A stretch of DNA of 64,000 nt from Bacillus sp. OV322 (GTDB taxonomy: Bacteria; Bacillota; Bacilli; Bacillales; DSM-1321). Position 1 is the stretch's first letter; each line of letters opens with the position of its first letter. Where the stretch lies: assembly GCF_900112495.1 (NCBI RefSeq), contig NZ_FOMA01000002.1, positions 620,001 through 684,000 on the forward strand, in the 5' to 3' direction. Of the stretch, positions 8,791 through 18,227 are shown piece after piece. A program made the position numbers and the translations under genes. Under the pieces are notes generated by a model that was given only the letters and a program-made list of their open reading frames with translations, made no database searches and was not told the DNA's origin.

Positions 8791-9432
8791 TTACAGATTT
8801 TCAATGGCTTCTTCTATAGGCACATTGCCGTTTAATATTTCAAAGGATTTATTCAATGTTCTTGCAGCCGTAAGAGAATGGACAAGCACCTGGGCGACGT
8901 CTCCCCTTGTGATAGATCCTTTATGGCTTTCCAATTTTTCCTGGGCGACAATTTTACCTGTTGGATCATCGAATGAAAGTGCTCCTGGACGCACAATGGA
9001 GTAAGACAAGCCGCTGTTTTTTAAATGCTCATCTGCATCATGCTTGGCCTGATAATAATTCTGCATTTCCTTTGCTCCCTGCTCCGGATAATCTGATCCC
9101 ATGGAGCTCAGCATGACAAAGCGCTTAATGCCAGCTTTCTTTGCAGCATCGACAATCTTTATCGCGCCATCTCTATCAACGGAAATGGTTTTTTCAGGGC
9201 CGGTTTTTGATCCGGATCCCGCTGCGAAAATCACAGCATCCATATCTTTGAGTGCATGATCAACCTCTTGCTCCAAATCGGCTATGACCGGGATGGCACC
9301 AAGAGCCTCCATGTCATTCTGCTGTTCCTGGCTGCGGATCATGGCATATGCCTGATGCTCGCTGTCACGGCTAAGAATTTCTGCCGCTATTCTTCCTGTA
9401 TGTCCGTTTGCGCCGACGATTAATACTTTCAT
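8791..9432 (-). CDS. yhfK: NAD(P)-binding SDR-like oxidoreductase (YhfK type)
   Basis: A 213-aa atypical short-chain dehydrogenase of the NAD(P)H-binding/NmrA-like group. The Rossmann motif is VLIVGANGHTGR (residues 3-14). AVIFAAGSGSKTG, VMLSSMGSDYPE, an active-site-like YYQAKHDAD segment and IVRPGAL follow. It is close to B. subtilis YhfK in length and motif order. The substrate is unknown. It is monocistronic on the minus strand. Confidence 0.82.
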   Translation of the reverse strand: MKVLIVGANGHTGRIAAEILSRDSEHQAYAMIRSQEQQNDMEALGAIPVIADLEQEVDHALKDMDAVIFAAGSGSKTGPEKTISVDRDGAIKIVDAAKKAGIKRFVMLSSMGSDYPEQGAKEMQNYYQAKHDADEHLKNSGLSYSIVRPGALSFDDPTGKIVAQEKLESHKGSITRGDVAQVLVHSLTAARTLNKSFEILNGNVPIEEAIENL

Positions 9433-9527
9433 TATTTTTCACCCTCTCATTTTTGCTTCTCGTATTATCTTCCCCGGCAGTTAATGAAGTAAACTACATT
9501 GTGTTCCTAAGCCTTCTTGCCCCCAAT

Positions 9528-9582
9528 AAAAAAAGGAAACCAGAACGGGCAAAACTATCGCCCTGGTTTCCTTTCATTTTTA
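9528..9582. terminator. Terminator of yumC, bidirectional form
   Basis: AAAGGAAACCAG (9532-9543) pairs with CTGGTTTCCTTT (9563-9574), with an inner GGGC/GCCC pair and A/T flanks. It lies just after the yumC stop on the minus strand. Confidence 0.85.
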
Positions 9583-9596
9583 TATAAATTTCTGTT

Positions 9597-10589
9597 TTAG
9601 AACATAGAAGAACTATGCATAGGCTGGATTCTTGCCTTCGGATCGATGTATTGCTTTGCATTATTAATGGCAGTCGGAGCCTCGCCAAATCCGCTTGCAA
9701 TCAATTTTACCTTTCCATCATATGTGCAGATGTCGCCAGCTGCATAAATTCCGGGAATGTTGGTTTCCATTTTCGAATTAACAACAATGGTGTTTTTCTG
9801 AATATCCAAGCCCCATTCTTTAATTGGACCAAGGGAAGAAACAAAGCCATAATTGACTATTACGGAGTCCACGTCAATTACTTCCTTGTCTTCTCCGTTT
9901 GCACCTTCAACAACAACCTGTGTGATCTTGTCTTCGTTTCCGATAAATTCAGCAGGAACGAAAGGTGTTTTGATTTCTACTTTAGAATTTTTAAGGTTTT
10001 CGACACTATGTTCGTGGGCGCGGAATTTGTCGCGGCGGTGAACGATGGTTACCTTTTCAGCAATTGGCTCAAGCATGAGTGCCCAGTCTACTGCAGAATC
10101 TCCGCCTCCAAATACGACAACCTTCTTGCCGGCAAACTGATTTAAATCATCAATAAAGTAGTGAAGGTTTTTGCCCTCATATTTAACGGCATCCTCCAAT
10201 TCAATTCTGCGGGGCTGGAACGCTCCATTTCCTGCAGTGATAATAATTGTTTTTGAATAGTGGATTCCTTTTTCTGTTGTTAGCTTGAATATGCCGTCTG
10301 CCTGCTTTTCAAGCTTTTGCACAGATTGTTCCAATACCACTTCTTGTTCGAATTTGGACATTTGCTCTTTTAAATTATTAACAAGCTCTTGTGCCCGTAC
10401 CTTGGGGAACCCTGCAACATCATATATATATTTTTCCGGATATAATGCTGATAGCTGGCCGCCAAGCTGCGGCAGACTTTCGATGATTTTTACGGTCGCC
10501 TGTCTCATTCCTCCGTAAAAAGCAGTGAATAAGCCTACCGGACCTCCGCCGATGATTGTTATATCAAATACCTGTTCATTTTCTTCCAA
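9597..10589 (-). CDS. yumC: Ferredoxin/flavodoxin-NADP+ reductase type 2
   Basis: A thioredoxin-reductase-like flavoenzyme that moves electrons between NADPH and ferredoxin or flavodoxin. At 330 aa it matches B. subtilis YumC almost end to end. The FAD fold is [19 protein letters not shown] (residues 9-27), the NADPH fold [15 protein letters not shown] (about 157-171), and the flavin-contact motif [13 protein letters not shown] (about 285-297). There is no CxxC redox pair, as expected for this family as opposed to thioredoxin reductase. The start is a TTG with GGGGG 7 nt before it. It is divergent from yumB. Confidence 0.95.
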   Translation of the reverse strand: MEENEQVFDITIIGGGPVGLFTAFYGGMRQATVKIIESLPQLGGQLSALYPEKYIYDVAGFPKVRAQELVNNLKEQMSKFEQEVVLEQSVQKLEKQADGIFKLTTEKGIHYSKTIIITAGNGAFQPRRIELEDAVKYEGKNLHYFIDDLNQFAGKKVVVFGGGDSAVDWALMLEPIAEKVTIVHRRDKFRAHEHSVENLKNSKVEIKTPFVPAEFIGNEDKITQVVVEGANGEDKEVIDVDSVIVNYGFVSSLGPIKEWGLDIQKNTIVVNSKMETNIPGIYAAGDICTYDGKVKLIASGFGEAPTAINNAKQYIDPKARIQPMHSSSMF

Positions 10590-11065
10590 GTGATAACCCC
10601 CTAAGTAATAACTCTAATCTGCCTTATATTTTATCATAAATAGTATCTTAATCCTTTTAAATAATACTGATTTGGCAGGTGAATTAAAAGGCCAATTTTT
10701 TCTTTTATTCAAAATAATCTTTCAAACATCTCTGGGGAAGCCATCTGGAAAGTACGATTAAGTAAGGTGCTGAAGGTAACAGAACACTTTAAAAAGGATT
10801 GGGCTATGAAAAGAATGGGTATGTAAAATTAAGCTTTCTATTGTTCAGTTAGTATAAAACAAATGGTTCTTATTGAAAAAATGATGAAGAATATTATTTT
10901 TTAAGAAAAATTATGTGAATTTTTCGAATAAAACCACCTGGCCTCTTCATGCTTTAGTGAATACATTCACAAAAAAAATTTGTATTTTTATCACTATTGT
11001 TCGTGCAACCTGTAAATGATAAGTACAAGGTAAACAGAAATAATAGTAAAGGTGAAGTGATACCC
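10590..11065. other. Divergent yumC-yumB intergenic region
   Basis: A 476-bp AT-rich promoter region. It contains a Rex-type palindrome at 10955-10972 and no convincing coding frame. Confidence 0.6.
10955..10972. promoter_or_regulatory. Predicted Rex operator upstream of yumB
   Basis: TAGTGAATACATTCACAA fits the 18-bp Rex consensus TTGTGAA-N4-TTCACAA with a single mismatch (A for T at position 2). It lies 94 bp upstream of the yumB start, which encodes an NADH dehydrogenase, a known class of Rex target. Confidence 0.6.
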
Positions 11066-12283
11066 TTGAACAAACCAAGAATCGTTATATTAGGGGCGGG
11101 CTACGGCGGTTTAATGACGGTTGTCCGCCTGCAGAAGGCGTTAGGTGTCAATGAAGCGGATATTGTCCTGATTAATAAACATGATTATCATTATGAAACA
11201 ACCTGGCTGCATGAAGCCTCGGCAGGTACCCTGCATCCAGACCGGGTGCGGTACGATGTTAAAAGCGTCATTGATAAAAATAAAGTAGATTTTATTAAAG
11301 GCACTGTGACAGAAATGAAGATTGCAGATAAAAAAGTCATCCTTGAGGACAGGGAAGTTTCTTACGATTATTTAGTTGTATCTCTGGGGGCTGAAGCCGA
11401 AACATTCGGTATTCAAGGCCTAAAGGAACATGCTTTCGCGATTACGAATGTAAATGCTGCGAGGCAGATTAAAGAACATATTGACCTGCAGTTTGCGACA
11501 TTCCATGCAGAGGAAGAAAATAAGCTCGAGCGCCTGACGATTGTGGTTGGAGGGGCCGGCTTTACGGGAATCGAGTTTCTTGGCGAATTGGCCAACCGCA
11601 TTCCCGAGCTATGCAAAGATTATGATGTAGACTTCCGCCATGTACGGGTAATTTGTGTGGAGGCTGCACCAAGCGTTCTGCCGGGCTTTGACCCTGAGCT
11701 GGTAGAATATGCGGTACAATACCTTGAGAAAAAAGGCATTGAATTTATGATTGGGACTCCTATAAAAGGGTGTACTCCGGATGGAATCATCGTTGGCAAG
11801 GGAGAGGAAGAGGTCGAGGAAATTAAGGCAGGGACAGTTGTCTGGGCTGCTGGAGTACGCGGAAGCTCGATTATTGAAACCTCCGGAATCGAGGCTGCCC
11901 GCGGCCGTGTGAAGGTAAACCATGACCTGAGAGTCCCTGGGCATGAAGATGTCTTTATCATTGGAGACTGCAGCTTGGTCATTAATGAAGAAATAAACCG
12001 GCCATATCCGCCGACTGCACAGATCGCCATGCAGCAGGGAGTAGCGGTGGCAAAGAATCTGACTAAACTAATCCGTAATGAAGATGATTTGATTTCTTTT
12101 AAACCAGACATCAAAGGTACGGTATGCTCACTTGGGGAACACGATGCAATAGGTGTGGCATTTGGCAAAAAAATGGCAGGAAAGAAAGCTTCCTTTATGA
12201 AAAAAGTAATTGATAACCGTTCATTGTATATGATCGGCGGGGCCTCCATGGTCCTGAAAAAGGGCAAATTCAATATTTTTTAA
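11066..12283 (+). CDS. yumB: Type II NADH dehydrogenase (YumB)
   Basis: A second FAD-dependent NADH:quinone oxidoreductase of 405 aa, matching B. subtilis YumB (406 aa). The FAD fold is [18 protein letters not shown] at the N-terminus. The NADH fold [19 protein letters not shown] lies near residues 154-172, and VFIIGDC and [11 protein letters not shown] are the later family motifs. The TTG at 11066 is preferred over an in-frame ATG at 10997: AGGTGA sits before it and the protein then begins like its homologues. Confidence 0.94.
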   Translation: MNKPRIVILGAGYGGLMTVVRLQKALGVNEADIVLINKHDYHYETTWLHEASAGTLHPDRVRYDVKSVIDKNKVDFIKGTVTEMKIADKKVILEDREVSYDYLVVSLGAEAETFGIQGLKEHAFAITNVNAARQIKEHIDLQFATFHAEEENKLERLTIVVGGAGFTGIEFLGELANRIPELCKDYDVDFRHVRVICVEAAPSVLPGFDPELVEYAVQYLEKKGIEFMIGTPIKGCTPDGIIVGKGEEEVEEIKAGTVVWAAGVRGSSIIETSGIEAARGRVKVNHDLRVPGHEDVFIIGDCSLVINEEINRPYPPTAQIAMQQGVAVAKNLTKLIRNEDDLISFKPDIKGTVCSLGEHDAIGVAFGKKMAGKKASFMKKVIDNRSLYMIGGASMVLKKGKFNIF

Positions 12284-12537
12284 TCTGCCGCTTATAATTA
12301 GCTGAGGATAATTCACCTCTGCATTAAATGGGTATTGCTGAGTTAATGAAAGGCTGTTAAGGTTTTCCTTAATAGTCTTTTACTTTTAGCGGTAAGCTGA
12401 TTTGCAGCCAATTGGTCATTCCTTGAGAATCAAGCAGGCGCGATGCAGCGGGAAGTTTTGAAGGCTGTGATTGTGGAACTGTGGAAGCAGACAGGATAAA
12501 AAGAAAATTAATTCAAATGGGGAGGGGCAATGAGCAT

Positions 12538-13020
12538 ATGAAAGAACGCGGTAAGAATGTATGGCTGGCTGTTTCAGGCCTTGTCGCTGCAGAGGATGGA
12601 AAATGGCTTGTCGTCAATAAAAGATATGGTGGACTAAAGGGTGTATGGTCTCTGCCTGCCGGTTTTGTAAAAGAAAACGAAACAGTCGATGAAGCTGTTA
12701 TCCGGGAGGTTTTGGAGGAAACAGGAATACAAGCAGAGGTAGAAGGATTGCTTGGGGTAAGAAGCGGCGTTATCGGCAATGAAATAAGCGATAATATGCT
12801 GATCTTTCTGCTGAAGCCACAATCCTTTGATGTAATTGCTCAGAAAGAGGAGCTATATGAGGCTAAATTTATAGATCCTGAAATTTTGATAAAAGAAGGC
12901 AAGCATTCAGTATTGCTTGAGCACCTTCTGTCTTATAAAAAAGAGCATATGCAAACCATTTTGGATGGAATTGATCCAGGGAGCCACTTTGGATACACTT
13001 CGTATAAATTATTTTTGTAA
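12538..13020 (+). CDS. Nudix hydrolase
   Basis: A 160-aa Nudix-domain pyrophosphohydrolase. The 23-residue Nudix box starts at GFVKENETVDEA and contains REVLEETGI, with the metal-binding REVxEE intact. The substrate cannot be read from sequence; nucleoside diphosphate derivatives are usual. The start is set at 12538, where GGGGAGGGG precedes by about 10 nt. An upstream in-frame GTG at 12481 has no ribosome site. Confidence 0.88.
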   Translation: MKERGKNVWLAVSGLVAAEDGKWLVVNKRYGGLKGVWSLPAGFVKENETVDEAVIREVLEETGIQAEVEGLLGVRSGVIGNEISDNMLIFLLKPQSFDVIAQKEELYEAKFIDPEILIKEGKHSVLLEHLLSYKKEHMQTILDGIDPGSHFGYTSYKLFL

Positions 13021-13171
13021 TTTTCAGTAATTTTAATAAAGGATGAGCAAATGGAAGAAATGATACAATGTATCCGTTTACATAAAAGTATAATGTCCAT
13101 TTTGGGGGTTTTCAATTTTTTTAATTCTTGATATATTATCAGAAAATTTAAAAAATAAAGGGGATCTGAAA

Positions 13172-13294
13172 ATGAACAATAAAAATAATGAGTGTCTTTA
13201 CTGTGCTGGAAAAGGTTATTTTCAATTGCTGCTTGGAGGATCTGAGACCTGTTCTTGCTGTCAGGGAAGCGGAAAAATAAAGGAACAAAAATAA
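13172..13294 (+). CDS. yuiA: YuiA family small zinc-finger protein
   Basis: A 40-aa protein with two half-sites, CLYCAGKGYF and CSCCQGSGKI. Both have the CxxCxGxG form of the DnaJ central zinc finger, so binding of one zinc is likely. The FQLLLGGSETC segment between them matches YuiA. The ribosome site GGGGAT precedes the ATG. It sits in the conserved yumB-yuiA-yuiB order and has its own terminator. Confidence 0.85.
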   Translation: MNNKNNECLYCAGKGYFQLLLGGSETCSCCQGSGKIKEQK

Positions 13295-13321
13295 ACGGGC
13301 CCTTTGGAGCCCTTTTTTTTT
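13295..13321 (+). terminator. Terminator of yuiA
   Basis: GGGC and GCCC around CCTTTGGA, followed by eight T residues, immediately after the yuiA stop. Confidence 0.7.
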
Positions 13322-13492
13322 GAAATTATATAGAAACTTTTTTACCTGATTCATATATTACGCAGTAAATCCGATGAAACCCATTTCTCCTTTAGTTGAT
13401 TTTCTTGAATATACTGGCATTTCAGTTATTGACGGACAAACGTGCATTAAGTAAACTAAAATAGATGCTTCTTGTAGGGGGTCTTAAATAGA

Positions 13493-13816
13493 ATGCGAAT
13501 GCCGCTGCCGGTTTTAATCATATCCGTTGTTTTATTTTTTGTATTATTTTTTGGAATCGGCTTTTTGCTTAATATGTTGTTTCGTTCCTCATGGATTATG
13601 GTCATTATTTTCCCAATAATAGCAATTTTCATTGTCAATGGTGCAAAGCTAATACAGTATTTCAGAGAACCTGGTACAGTATTTGGACAGATGGGCGGAA
13701 AATTTTCTGCACTGCAGTCTGCAGACATCATCATTTTGGCAAGCGGCCTCGCGGGGGCCATTTTAGCAGGGTTCATTATTAAATTATTAAGAAATAAAGG
13801 GTATCAAATGTTCTAA
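13493..13816 (+). CDS. yuiB: YuiB family membrane protein
   Basis: A 107-aa integral membrane protein. Two helices lie in the first 55 residues (LIISVVLFFVLFFGIGFLL and WIMVIIFPIIAIFIV) and a third near the end (IIILASGLAGAILAGFII), closing with GYQMF as in B. subtilis YuiB. No function is known. AGGGGG precedes the start. A hairpin terminator follows directly. Confidence 0.88.
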   Translation: MRMPLPVLIISVVLFFVLFFGIGFLLNMLFRSSWIMVIIFPIIAIFIVNGAKLIQYFREPGTVFGQMGGKFSALQSADIIILASGLAGAILAGFIIKLLRNKGYQMF

Positions 13817-13821
13817 TATCG

Positions 13822-13856
13822 AACAGGCTGTGTCAGATGACAGCCTGTTTTTTTCT
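13822..13856 (+). terminator. Terminator of yuiB
   Basis: AACAGGCTGT pairs with ACAGCCTGTT, followed by TTTTTTCTT. Confidence 0.85.
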
Positions 13857-13937
13857 TGTCTGAAAAATAAATGCCATAAAGATTTTATAAAACAATCGCG
13901 GATAATATTCTCCGCTTCATGCCGTCCTCCTGCATTC

Positions 13938-14142
13938 AAGGCGCTTCCGCTTTTTATGTAATCCAGCTTCAGTGCCTAGCCCCTCGAGGTCATAAGCCAC
14001 ATAAGAATTTAAGGCAAAAAGCGCCTTCTATTCTTATGTGGCTTATGCTGGTCGGAGGCCACCAGGACGGTGGTCACAAAGACGTTGCCACAGAACGTGG
14101 CGTTCGTAGTCTTTGATCCTCTGAGAGGCACTTCCGCTTTTT
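13938..14142 (+). repeat. Structured intergenic repeat, copy A
   Basis: Flanked on both sides by near-identical AAGGCGCTTCCGCTTTTT-type ends. Helices: closing stem AGTGCCT/AGGCACT (13971-13977 with 14126-14132); perfect 18-bp hairpin arms at 13991-14008 and 14030-14047; GGCCACC/GGTGGTC (14057-14075); and AAAGAC...GTCTTT (14078-14114) enclosing GCCAC/GTGGC. Each helix differs in sequence from the other copies yet remains paired. It fills the yuiB-yuiC gap of 387 bp. Confidence 0.85.
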
Positions 14143-14203
14143 CTGAAAAAAATGTTTCCCTATTTTATGCATACTTTTCCTTTTTTCGGGAAAGAAATAT
14201 GAA

Positions 14204-14929
14204 ATGAGAGGAGTGAAATATTTTTATATGACAAAAATTAAAAATACAGCTAAAAGAGCGGGAATCATCCTGCTTTTTGCAGCAGCGCTTCATGCTACCT
14301 TCTATCATATTACAGGTGTGGATGCTAAAATAGCAGATTTGCTGCCGGAAACGAGCTCTGCCTATCACAGCACATCATGGAGCAAAGCTATGGACTTAGG
14401 TACACGCCCGCAGAGTAACTCTTTGCATCCTGCATATGGTGCAGCACCCAAGGTTTTATCCAGCATGGAAAATGTGCAGCCGCAGTCTATTGAAAGCAAA
14501 ATGAATTTTTCACAATATCCTAAAGCGAAGGTTAAGGCAACTGGGTATACGGCAGGATACGAATCCACCGGAAAAAACCCTGGAAACCCTTCATATGGCA
14601 TTACATATTCCGGAGTTAAAGTTAAAAGAGACCTATACTCCACGGTTGCTGCTGATTTAAATGTCTTTCCCGTCGGAACCATCCTTTGGATTCCAGACTA
14701 TGGATATGGGGTAGTGGCAGATAAAGGAGGGGCTATAAAAGGCAACGAACTGGATTTATTTTATGATACGGTAGAAGAGGTTTACAGCAACTGGGGAAAG
14801 AAAACACTGGATGTTTATATCATAAAGAAGGGTGACGGAAAGCTGTCGGAGAAACAGCTTACAAACCTGAACGAAAATAAAGAGCTGCAGGTTTTCCGCC
14901 AGCAATTTACAGGGAAATCAATGCACTAA
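14204..14929 (+). CDS. yuiC: 3D-domain cell-wall protein YuiC
   Basis: A secreted or membrane-anchored wall protein of 233-241 aa. A basic N-terminus and one hydrophobic helix ([15 protein letters not shown]) are followed by a low-complexity linker. The 3D domain starts at [19 protein letters not shown], and the three-aspartate signature lies in [19 protein letters not shown]. Homologues (YuiC, stationary-phase survival family) are muralytic transglycosylases related to resuscitation factors. The start is either 14204 (weak site) or ATG 14228, which lies 14-15 nt after GAGGAG. Confidence 0.87.
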   Translation: MRGVKYFYMTKIKNTAKRAGIILLFAAALHATFYHITGVDAKIADLLPETSSAYHSTSWSKAMDLGTRPQSNSLHPAYGAAPKVLSSMENVQPQSIESKMNFSQYPKAKVKATGYTAGYESTGKNPGNPSYGITYSGVKVKRDLYSTVAADLNVFPVGTILWIPDYGYGVVADKGGAIKGNELDLFYDTVEEVYSNWGKKTLDVYIIKKGDGKLSEKQLTNLNENKELQVFRQQFTGKSMH

Positions 14930-14955
14930 AAAGCATGACATACATAACGGAACAA

Positions 14956-15003
14956 AACAGAAGCAAACACTGAGGACATTTAGCCTCAGTGCTTGCTTCT
15001 GTT
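14956..15003. terminator. Strong bidirectional terminator
   Basis: A 20-bp stem from AACAGAAGC... (14956-14975) to ...GCTTCTGTT (14984-15003) lies between the convergent yuiC and cobalamin-binding genes. Confidence 0.9.
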
Positions 15004-15016
15004 ATATTATAAACTC

Positions 15017-15826
15017 TTATTGCAGCGCGCCTTTAGAAGACGTTAATAGTGGAAATTCATTTGGATGCAAAAGTCCTGCAAGCTTGTGCAGACCCTCGAG
15101 GAGCCGAGGAGACGGCCTGCAGTACAGAGGCTCTTCCAATATGAATATGTTATTGTTCTTCACTGCCTGGAGTTCTCCCCAGCCCTTCCGTTTTTTAACA
15201 AGATCTGGCTTTACCTTCTTTTCAGGCACGCCTACCCATGCAAGGCAGATGTAATCAGGGTCGTGCTGAATGACATCATCAGAGGTCACTTGTACACTTG
15301 CAAGCTCAATGTTCTCAAAAATATTATAGGCACCTGCCAGCCTTGAAATTTCCGTCAGCCAGTTAATGCCGCCGGGCGTGAATAATGGATTTGGCCACCA
15401 TTCCCAGTATAAGGAGGGCTTATGCTTAATTTTGCTTGCGGCCATGCGGAATTCCTCCAGTGATGCAAGGAATTGCCCGGCTCTTTTTTCTGCATCCTCC
15501 TTCATTCCCAATGCTTCACCGAGGACAATTAAGTCGTTGGCTATATCATCCAGAGACTGAGGATTGAAGATGATATGGGGAATGTTCCTTTTCTCCAATT
15601 CCGCGATGTTTTTTTCCATTCCAGGCACACTTAGCGAGGCAAGGACAAGATCGGGATTTAAAGCTTCCAGGCGATCCATGCGGATGGATAAGTCTGGCCC
15701 GAGCTTAGGAAGGCTTTGCAGATGTTCTGGCCAATCAGAATAATCATCAAGGGCTATCAGCAGGTCATCTGCACCCAGATAAACGCATAGCTCTGTATTG
15801 CTTGGACATATTGAAATGATTTTCAT
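15017..15826 (-). CDS. Cobalamin-binding (BtuF-like) protein without signal peptide
   Basis: A 269-aa protein with the two-lobed Peripla_BP_2/BtuF fold: KIISICPSNTELCVYLGA, PDLVLASLSVP, WWPNPLFTPGGINWL, YICLAWVG and PSPRLLEGL. Such proteins bind vitamin B12 or other metal chelates for ABC import. It begins MKIISICPS with no signal peptide or lipobox, so it should stay in the cytoplasm, unlike a normal import receptor. The start at 15826 has GGAAGGTGAG before it. It lies 91 bp after yuiD on the same strand, with no permease or ATPase gene nearby. Confidence 0.83.
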   Translation of the reverse strand: MKIISICPSNTELCVYLGADDLLIALDDYSDWPEHLQSLPKLGPDLSIRMDRLEALNPDLVLASLSVPGMEKNIAELEKRNIPHIIFNPQSLDDIANDLIVLGEALGMKEDAEKRAGQFLASLEEFRMAASKIKHKPSLYWEWWPNPLFTPGGINWLTEISRLAGAYNIFENIELASVQVTSDDVIQHDPDYICLAWVGVPEKKVKPDLVKKRKGWGELQAVKNNNIFILEEPLYCRPSPRLLEGLHKLAGLLHPNEFPLLTSSKGALQ

Positions 15827-15917
15827 GCTCTCACCTTCCAATAAATGAAATGGCTCTCTGATGCAGTTGAAATGAGCCCTGCAGATTAAATAATAGCAGA
15901 ATATGCCATGTGAAAGC

Positions 15918-16400
15918 CTATCCCTGGAATAAAAGCATATTAAGAATAAGTGCAACAAATATGCCGGACAATCCGCCAAAGAACACTTCGATAGGCTTGT
16001 GGCCAAGCAGCTCCTTCAATTTCCGCTGCTTTTGTTTTTCCTCTTTCTTCTGCCAATTCTTTGCTTCTTCTACAAAAGTGTTGAAATCTGCCACAAGACG
16101 ATTCAATACCACCGCCTGTTCGCCAGCCTGCCGCCTAACGCCTGTTGCATCGAACATCGTAATAATGGCAAAAACAGCAGCCACAGCAAATGAAGGAGAG
16201 TCAGGTCCGGACTCTATTCCTATGGCAGTTGCCAGCGCTGTAACGGCAGCGGAGTGGGAGCTTGGCATGCCGCCTGTAGAGGTAAGCAATGACCAATCCA
16301 TTTTTTTAAAAGCAACGAAATGGATGGGAACCTTGATGAACTGTGCGAAAAATATGGCAACCAAAGATGATATTAAAGGGAAATTAAAAAAAAATTCCAA
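15918..16400 (-). CDS. yuiD: YuiD, divergent PAP2-superfamily membrane protein
   Basis: About 160 aa, matching YuiD (158 aa): AQFIKVPIHF, then TSTGGMPSSHSAAVTALA with the phosphatase-family SxxH, and TMFDATGVRRQAGEQA. A helix at the C-terminus ends the protein. The family is an acid-phosphatase-like membrane group of unknown substrate. The start is taken as TTG 16400, with GAGG about 9 nt before, giving the homologue's N-terminus. An in-frame GTG at 16445 would add 15 residues. Confidence 0.88.
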   Translation of the reverse strand: MEFFFNFPLISSLVAIFFAQFIKVPIHFVAFKKMDWSLLTSTGGMPSSHSAAVTALATAIGIESGPDSPSFAVAAVFAIITMFDATGVRRQAGEQAVVLNRLVADFNTFVEEAKNWQKKEEKQKQRKLKELLGHKPIEVFFGGLSGIFVALILNMLLFQG

Positions 16401-16708
16401 GCTTATTCGCCTCATTTCTTTTAATAATGTTAATGGTGGATTCACATTGGCCGTGAGAAAGCTTTTTCAGACGGCAGAATTTATTGATTCAATAAATGAA
16501 GCCAAATTCCTTCTTAAACTGCCAAAATTGTCATTGTCATATGTTCTTTGTTCTCCAGTTTGCAAGTCTTTAAACATTTCGCCGGCAAAAAAAGCATGTA
16601 TTCACAGCGGCGGCCAGTTACAGCTGCTTTTCTTTCATCCTTAACATTCGAAAAATATCGATAACTTGGATATAATGGAGAGAGACAATATGAGAGGGGA
16701 ATGACAGA

Positions 16709-18208
16709 ATGTTTAATGTCCTGAATGAGCTCGATTTAAATCAAAGCCAGGAATGTCTGCTGATCGGAGTTTTTGATAAACCTGCCAGACTTTCAGGTGC
16801 CGCTGAAATTGCGGATCAGAAATTGGAAGGGCAGCTTTCGGAATTATTAAAATCCGGAGATGTCTCCGGAAGGAAAAAAAGCATTGGCAAAATACATACA
16901 TTAGGAAAAATTGGTGTGAAAAGGCTAGTATTCATCGGTTTAGGCAAAGAAAGTGAACTGACTTTCGAAACACTTCGCGAGGCATACGGAAGAGCTTTTA
17001 AAAGCCTGAACGGAAAATTCACTTCCCTTGCTGCAGACCTTGATACCTTTACCTCTGAGAAAATTAGCGCACTTGACGCTGCACATGCATTAAGTGAAGC
17101 TCTTGCGCTGTCAACGTATGAATTTGAGGGGTATAAGCAGAAATCGAATGCTGCTGTAAAAACACTGCATTCCTTTAACGTTTATACAAAGGAAGACTCT
17201 GAGGAAATTCTTGCTTCCCTGACAGTTGGCCATGTTTTCGGTAAAGCTACAAACTCGGCAAGAACACTTGTCAATCTGCCAGGAAACCTTCTAACATCAA
17301 CCGATCTTGCGGATTATGCGGCAGATCTTGGCGGGCGCTACGGATTTGAAATTGAGATTTTGGAAAAGGATGAAATGCTTGAGCTTGGAATGGGCGCACT
17401 TTTAGCGGTCAACCAGGGATCTGTTGAACCTCCAAAAATGATTGTTTTAAAATATCAGGGAAAAGAAGAGTGGAAGGATGTTATTGGGCTTGTCGGAAAA
17501 GGTATTACCTTTGATACTGGCGGATACTCTTTGAAAACGAAAACAGGTATTGTCGGAATGAAAACAGACATGGGAGGCGCTGCAGCTGTTCTTGGCGCCA
17601 TGGAGATTATCGGCGAGCTAAGACCAGAGCAAAACGTTGTAGCTGTCATTCCATCGACAGACAATATGGTCAGCGGAAATGCCTTTAAGCCAGACGATGT
17701 TATTACTTCAATGAGCGGCAAGACCATTGAAGTCCTGAACACGGATGCGGAGGGACGGCTGGTGCTGGCTGATGCAGTCACGTATGCAAAGCAGCACGGA
17801 GCGGAATATCTGGTCGATGTTGCCACACTGACTGGCGGTGTTATCACAGCGCTGGGAAATGATATGACAGGTGCCATGACTAATAATGAGGAATTTTTTG
17901 AACAAGTGCTTGAGGCCTCATTCGAAGCAGGTGAGCCAATGTGGAGACTTCCTATTACGGAAAAAGATAAAGAACGTGTAAGAGGAAGCCGGATTGCAGA
18001 TCTCAATAATTCACCGGGCGCTGCAGGGCACGCAATTATGGGCGGGGCATTTGTCGGTGAATTCGCCGAGGACACTCCGTGGGTGCACCTTGATATTGCC
18101 GGCACTTCAACAGCAAACTCTTCATCTGACCTTGGTACAGCAGGTGGAACAGGTGTCATGACAAGAACACTTGCCTTGCTGGTGGAAAGATTTGAGTCGA
18201 AAAAATAA
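16709..18208 (+). CDS. pepA: Leucyl aminopeptidase (M17)
   Basis: A cytosolic dizinc aminopeptidase of 499 aa that removes N-terminal residues from peptides. The N-terminal macro-like domain is followed by the catalytic domain with [29 protein letters not shown] and the M17 signature NTDAEGRL (residues 344-351). AGGGGAATG precedes the ATG. It corresponds to yuiE in the yui cluster. A structured repeat (copy B) follows the stop directly. Confidence 0.95.
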   Translation: MFNVLNELDLNQSQECLLIGVFDKPARLSGAAEIADQKLEGQLSELLKSGDVSGRKKSIGKIHTLGKIGVKRLVFIGLGKESELTFETLREAYGRAFKSLNGKFTSLAADLDTFTSEKISALDAAHALSEALALSTYEFEGYKQKSNAAVKTLHSFNVYTKEDSEEILASLTVGHVFGKATNSARTLVNLPGNLLTSTDLADYAADLGGRYGFEIEILEKDEMLELGMGALLAVNQGSVEPPKMIVLKYQGKEEWKDVIGLVGKGITFDTGGYSLKTKTGIVGMKTDMGGAAAVLGAMEIIGELRPEQNVVAVIPSTDNMVSGNAFKPDDVITSMSGKTIEVLNTDAEGRLVLADAVTYAKQHGAEYLVDVATLTGGVITALGNDMTGAMTNNEEFFEQVLEASFEAGEPMWRLPITEKDKERVRGSRIADLNNSPGAAGHAIMGGAFVGEFAEDTPWVHLDIAGTSTANSSSDLGTAGGTGVMTRTLALLVERFESKK

Positions 18209-18227
18209 GGGTATAATGCCTGCAGTT

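Noticed and set aside
9615-10145. Long plus-strand frame
   Set aside because: Antisense shadow of yumC, which is a clear full-length homologue on the other strand.
11609-12273. Two minus-strand frames inside yumB
   Set aside because: Antisense shadows of a well-supported NADH dehydrogenase.
13919-14116. Frames within the structured repeats (also 18229-18414, 23464-23697)
   Set aside because: Translations differ between copies in length and frame while hairpins are kept, so selection is on structure, not on protein.
15910-16644. 244-codon plus-strand frame
   Set aside because: Antisense to yuiD; the minus-strand protein has the PAP2-like motif and the plus frame has no family features.
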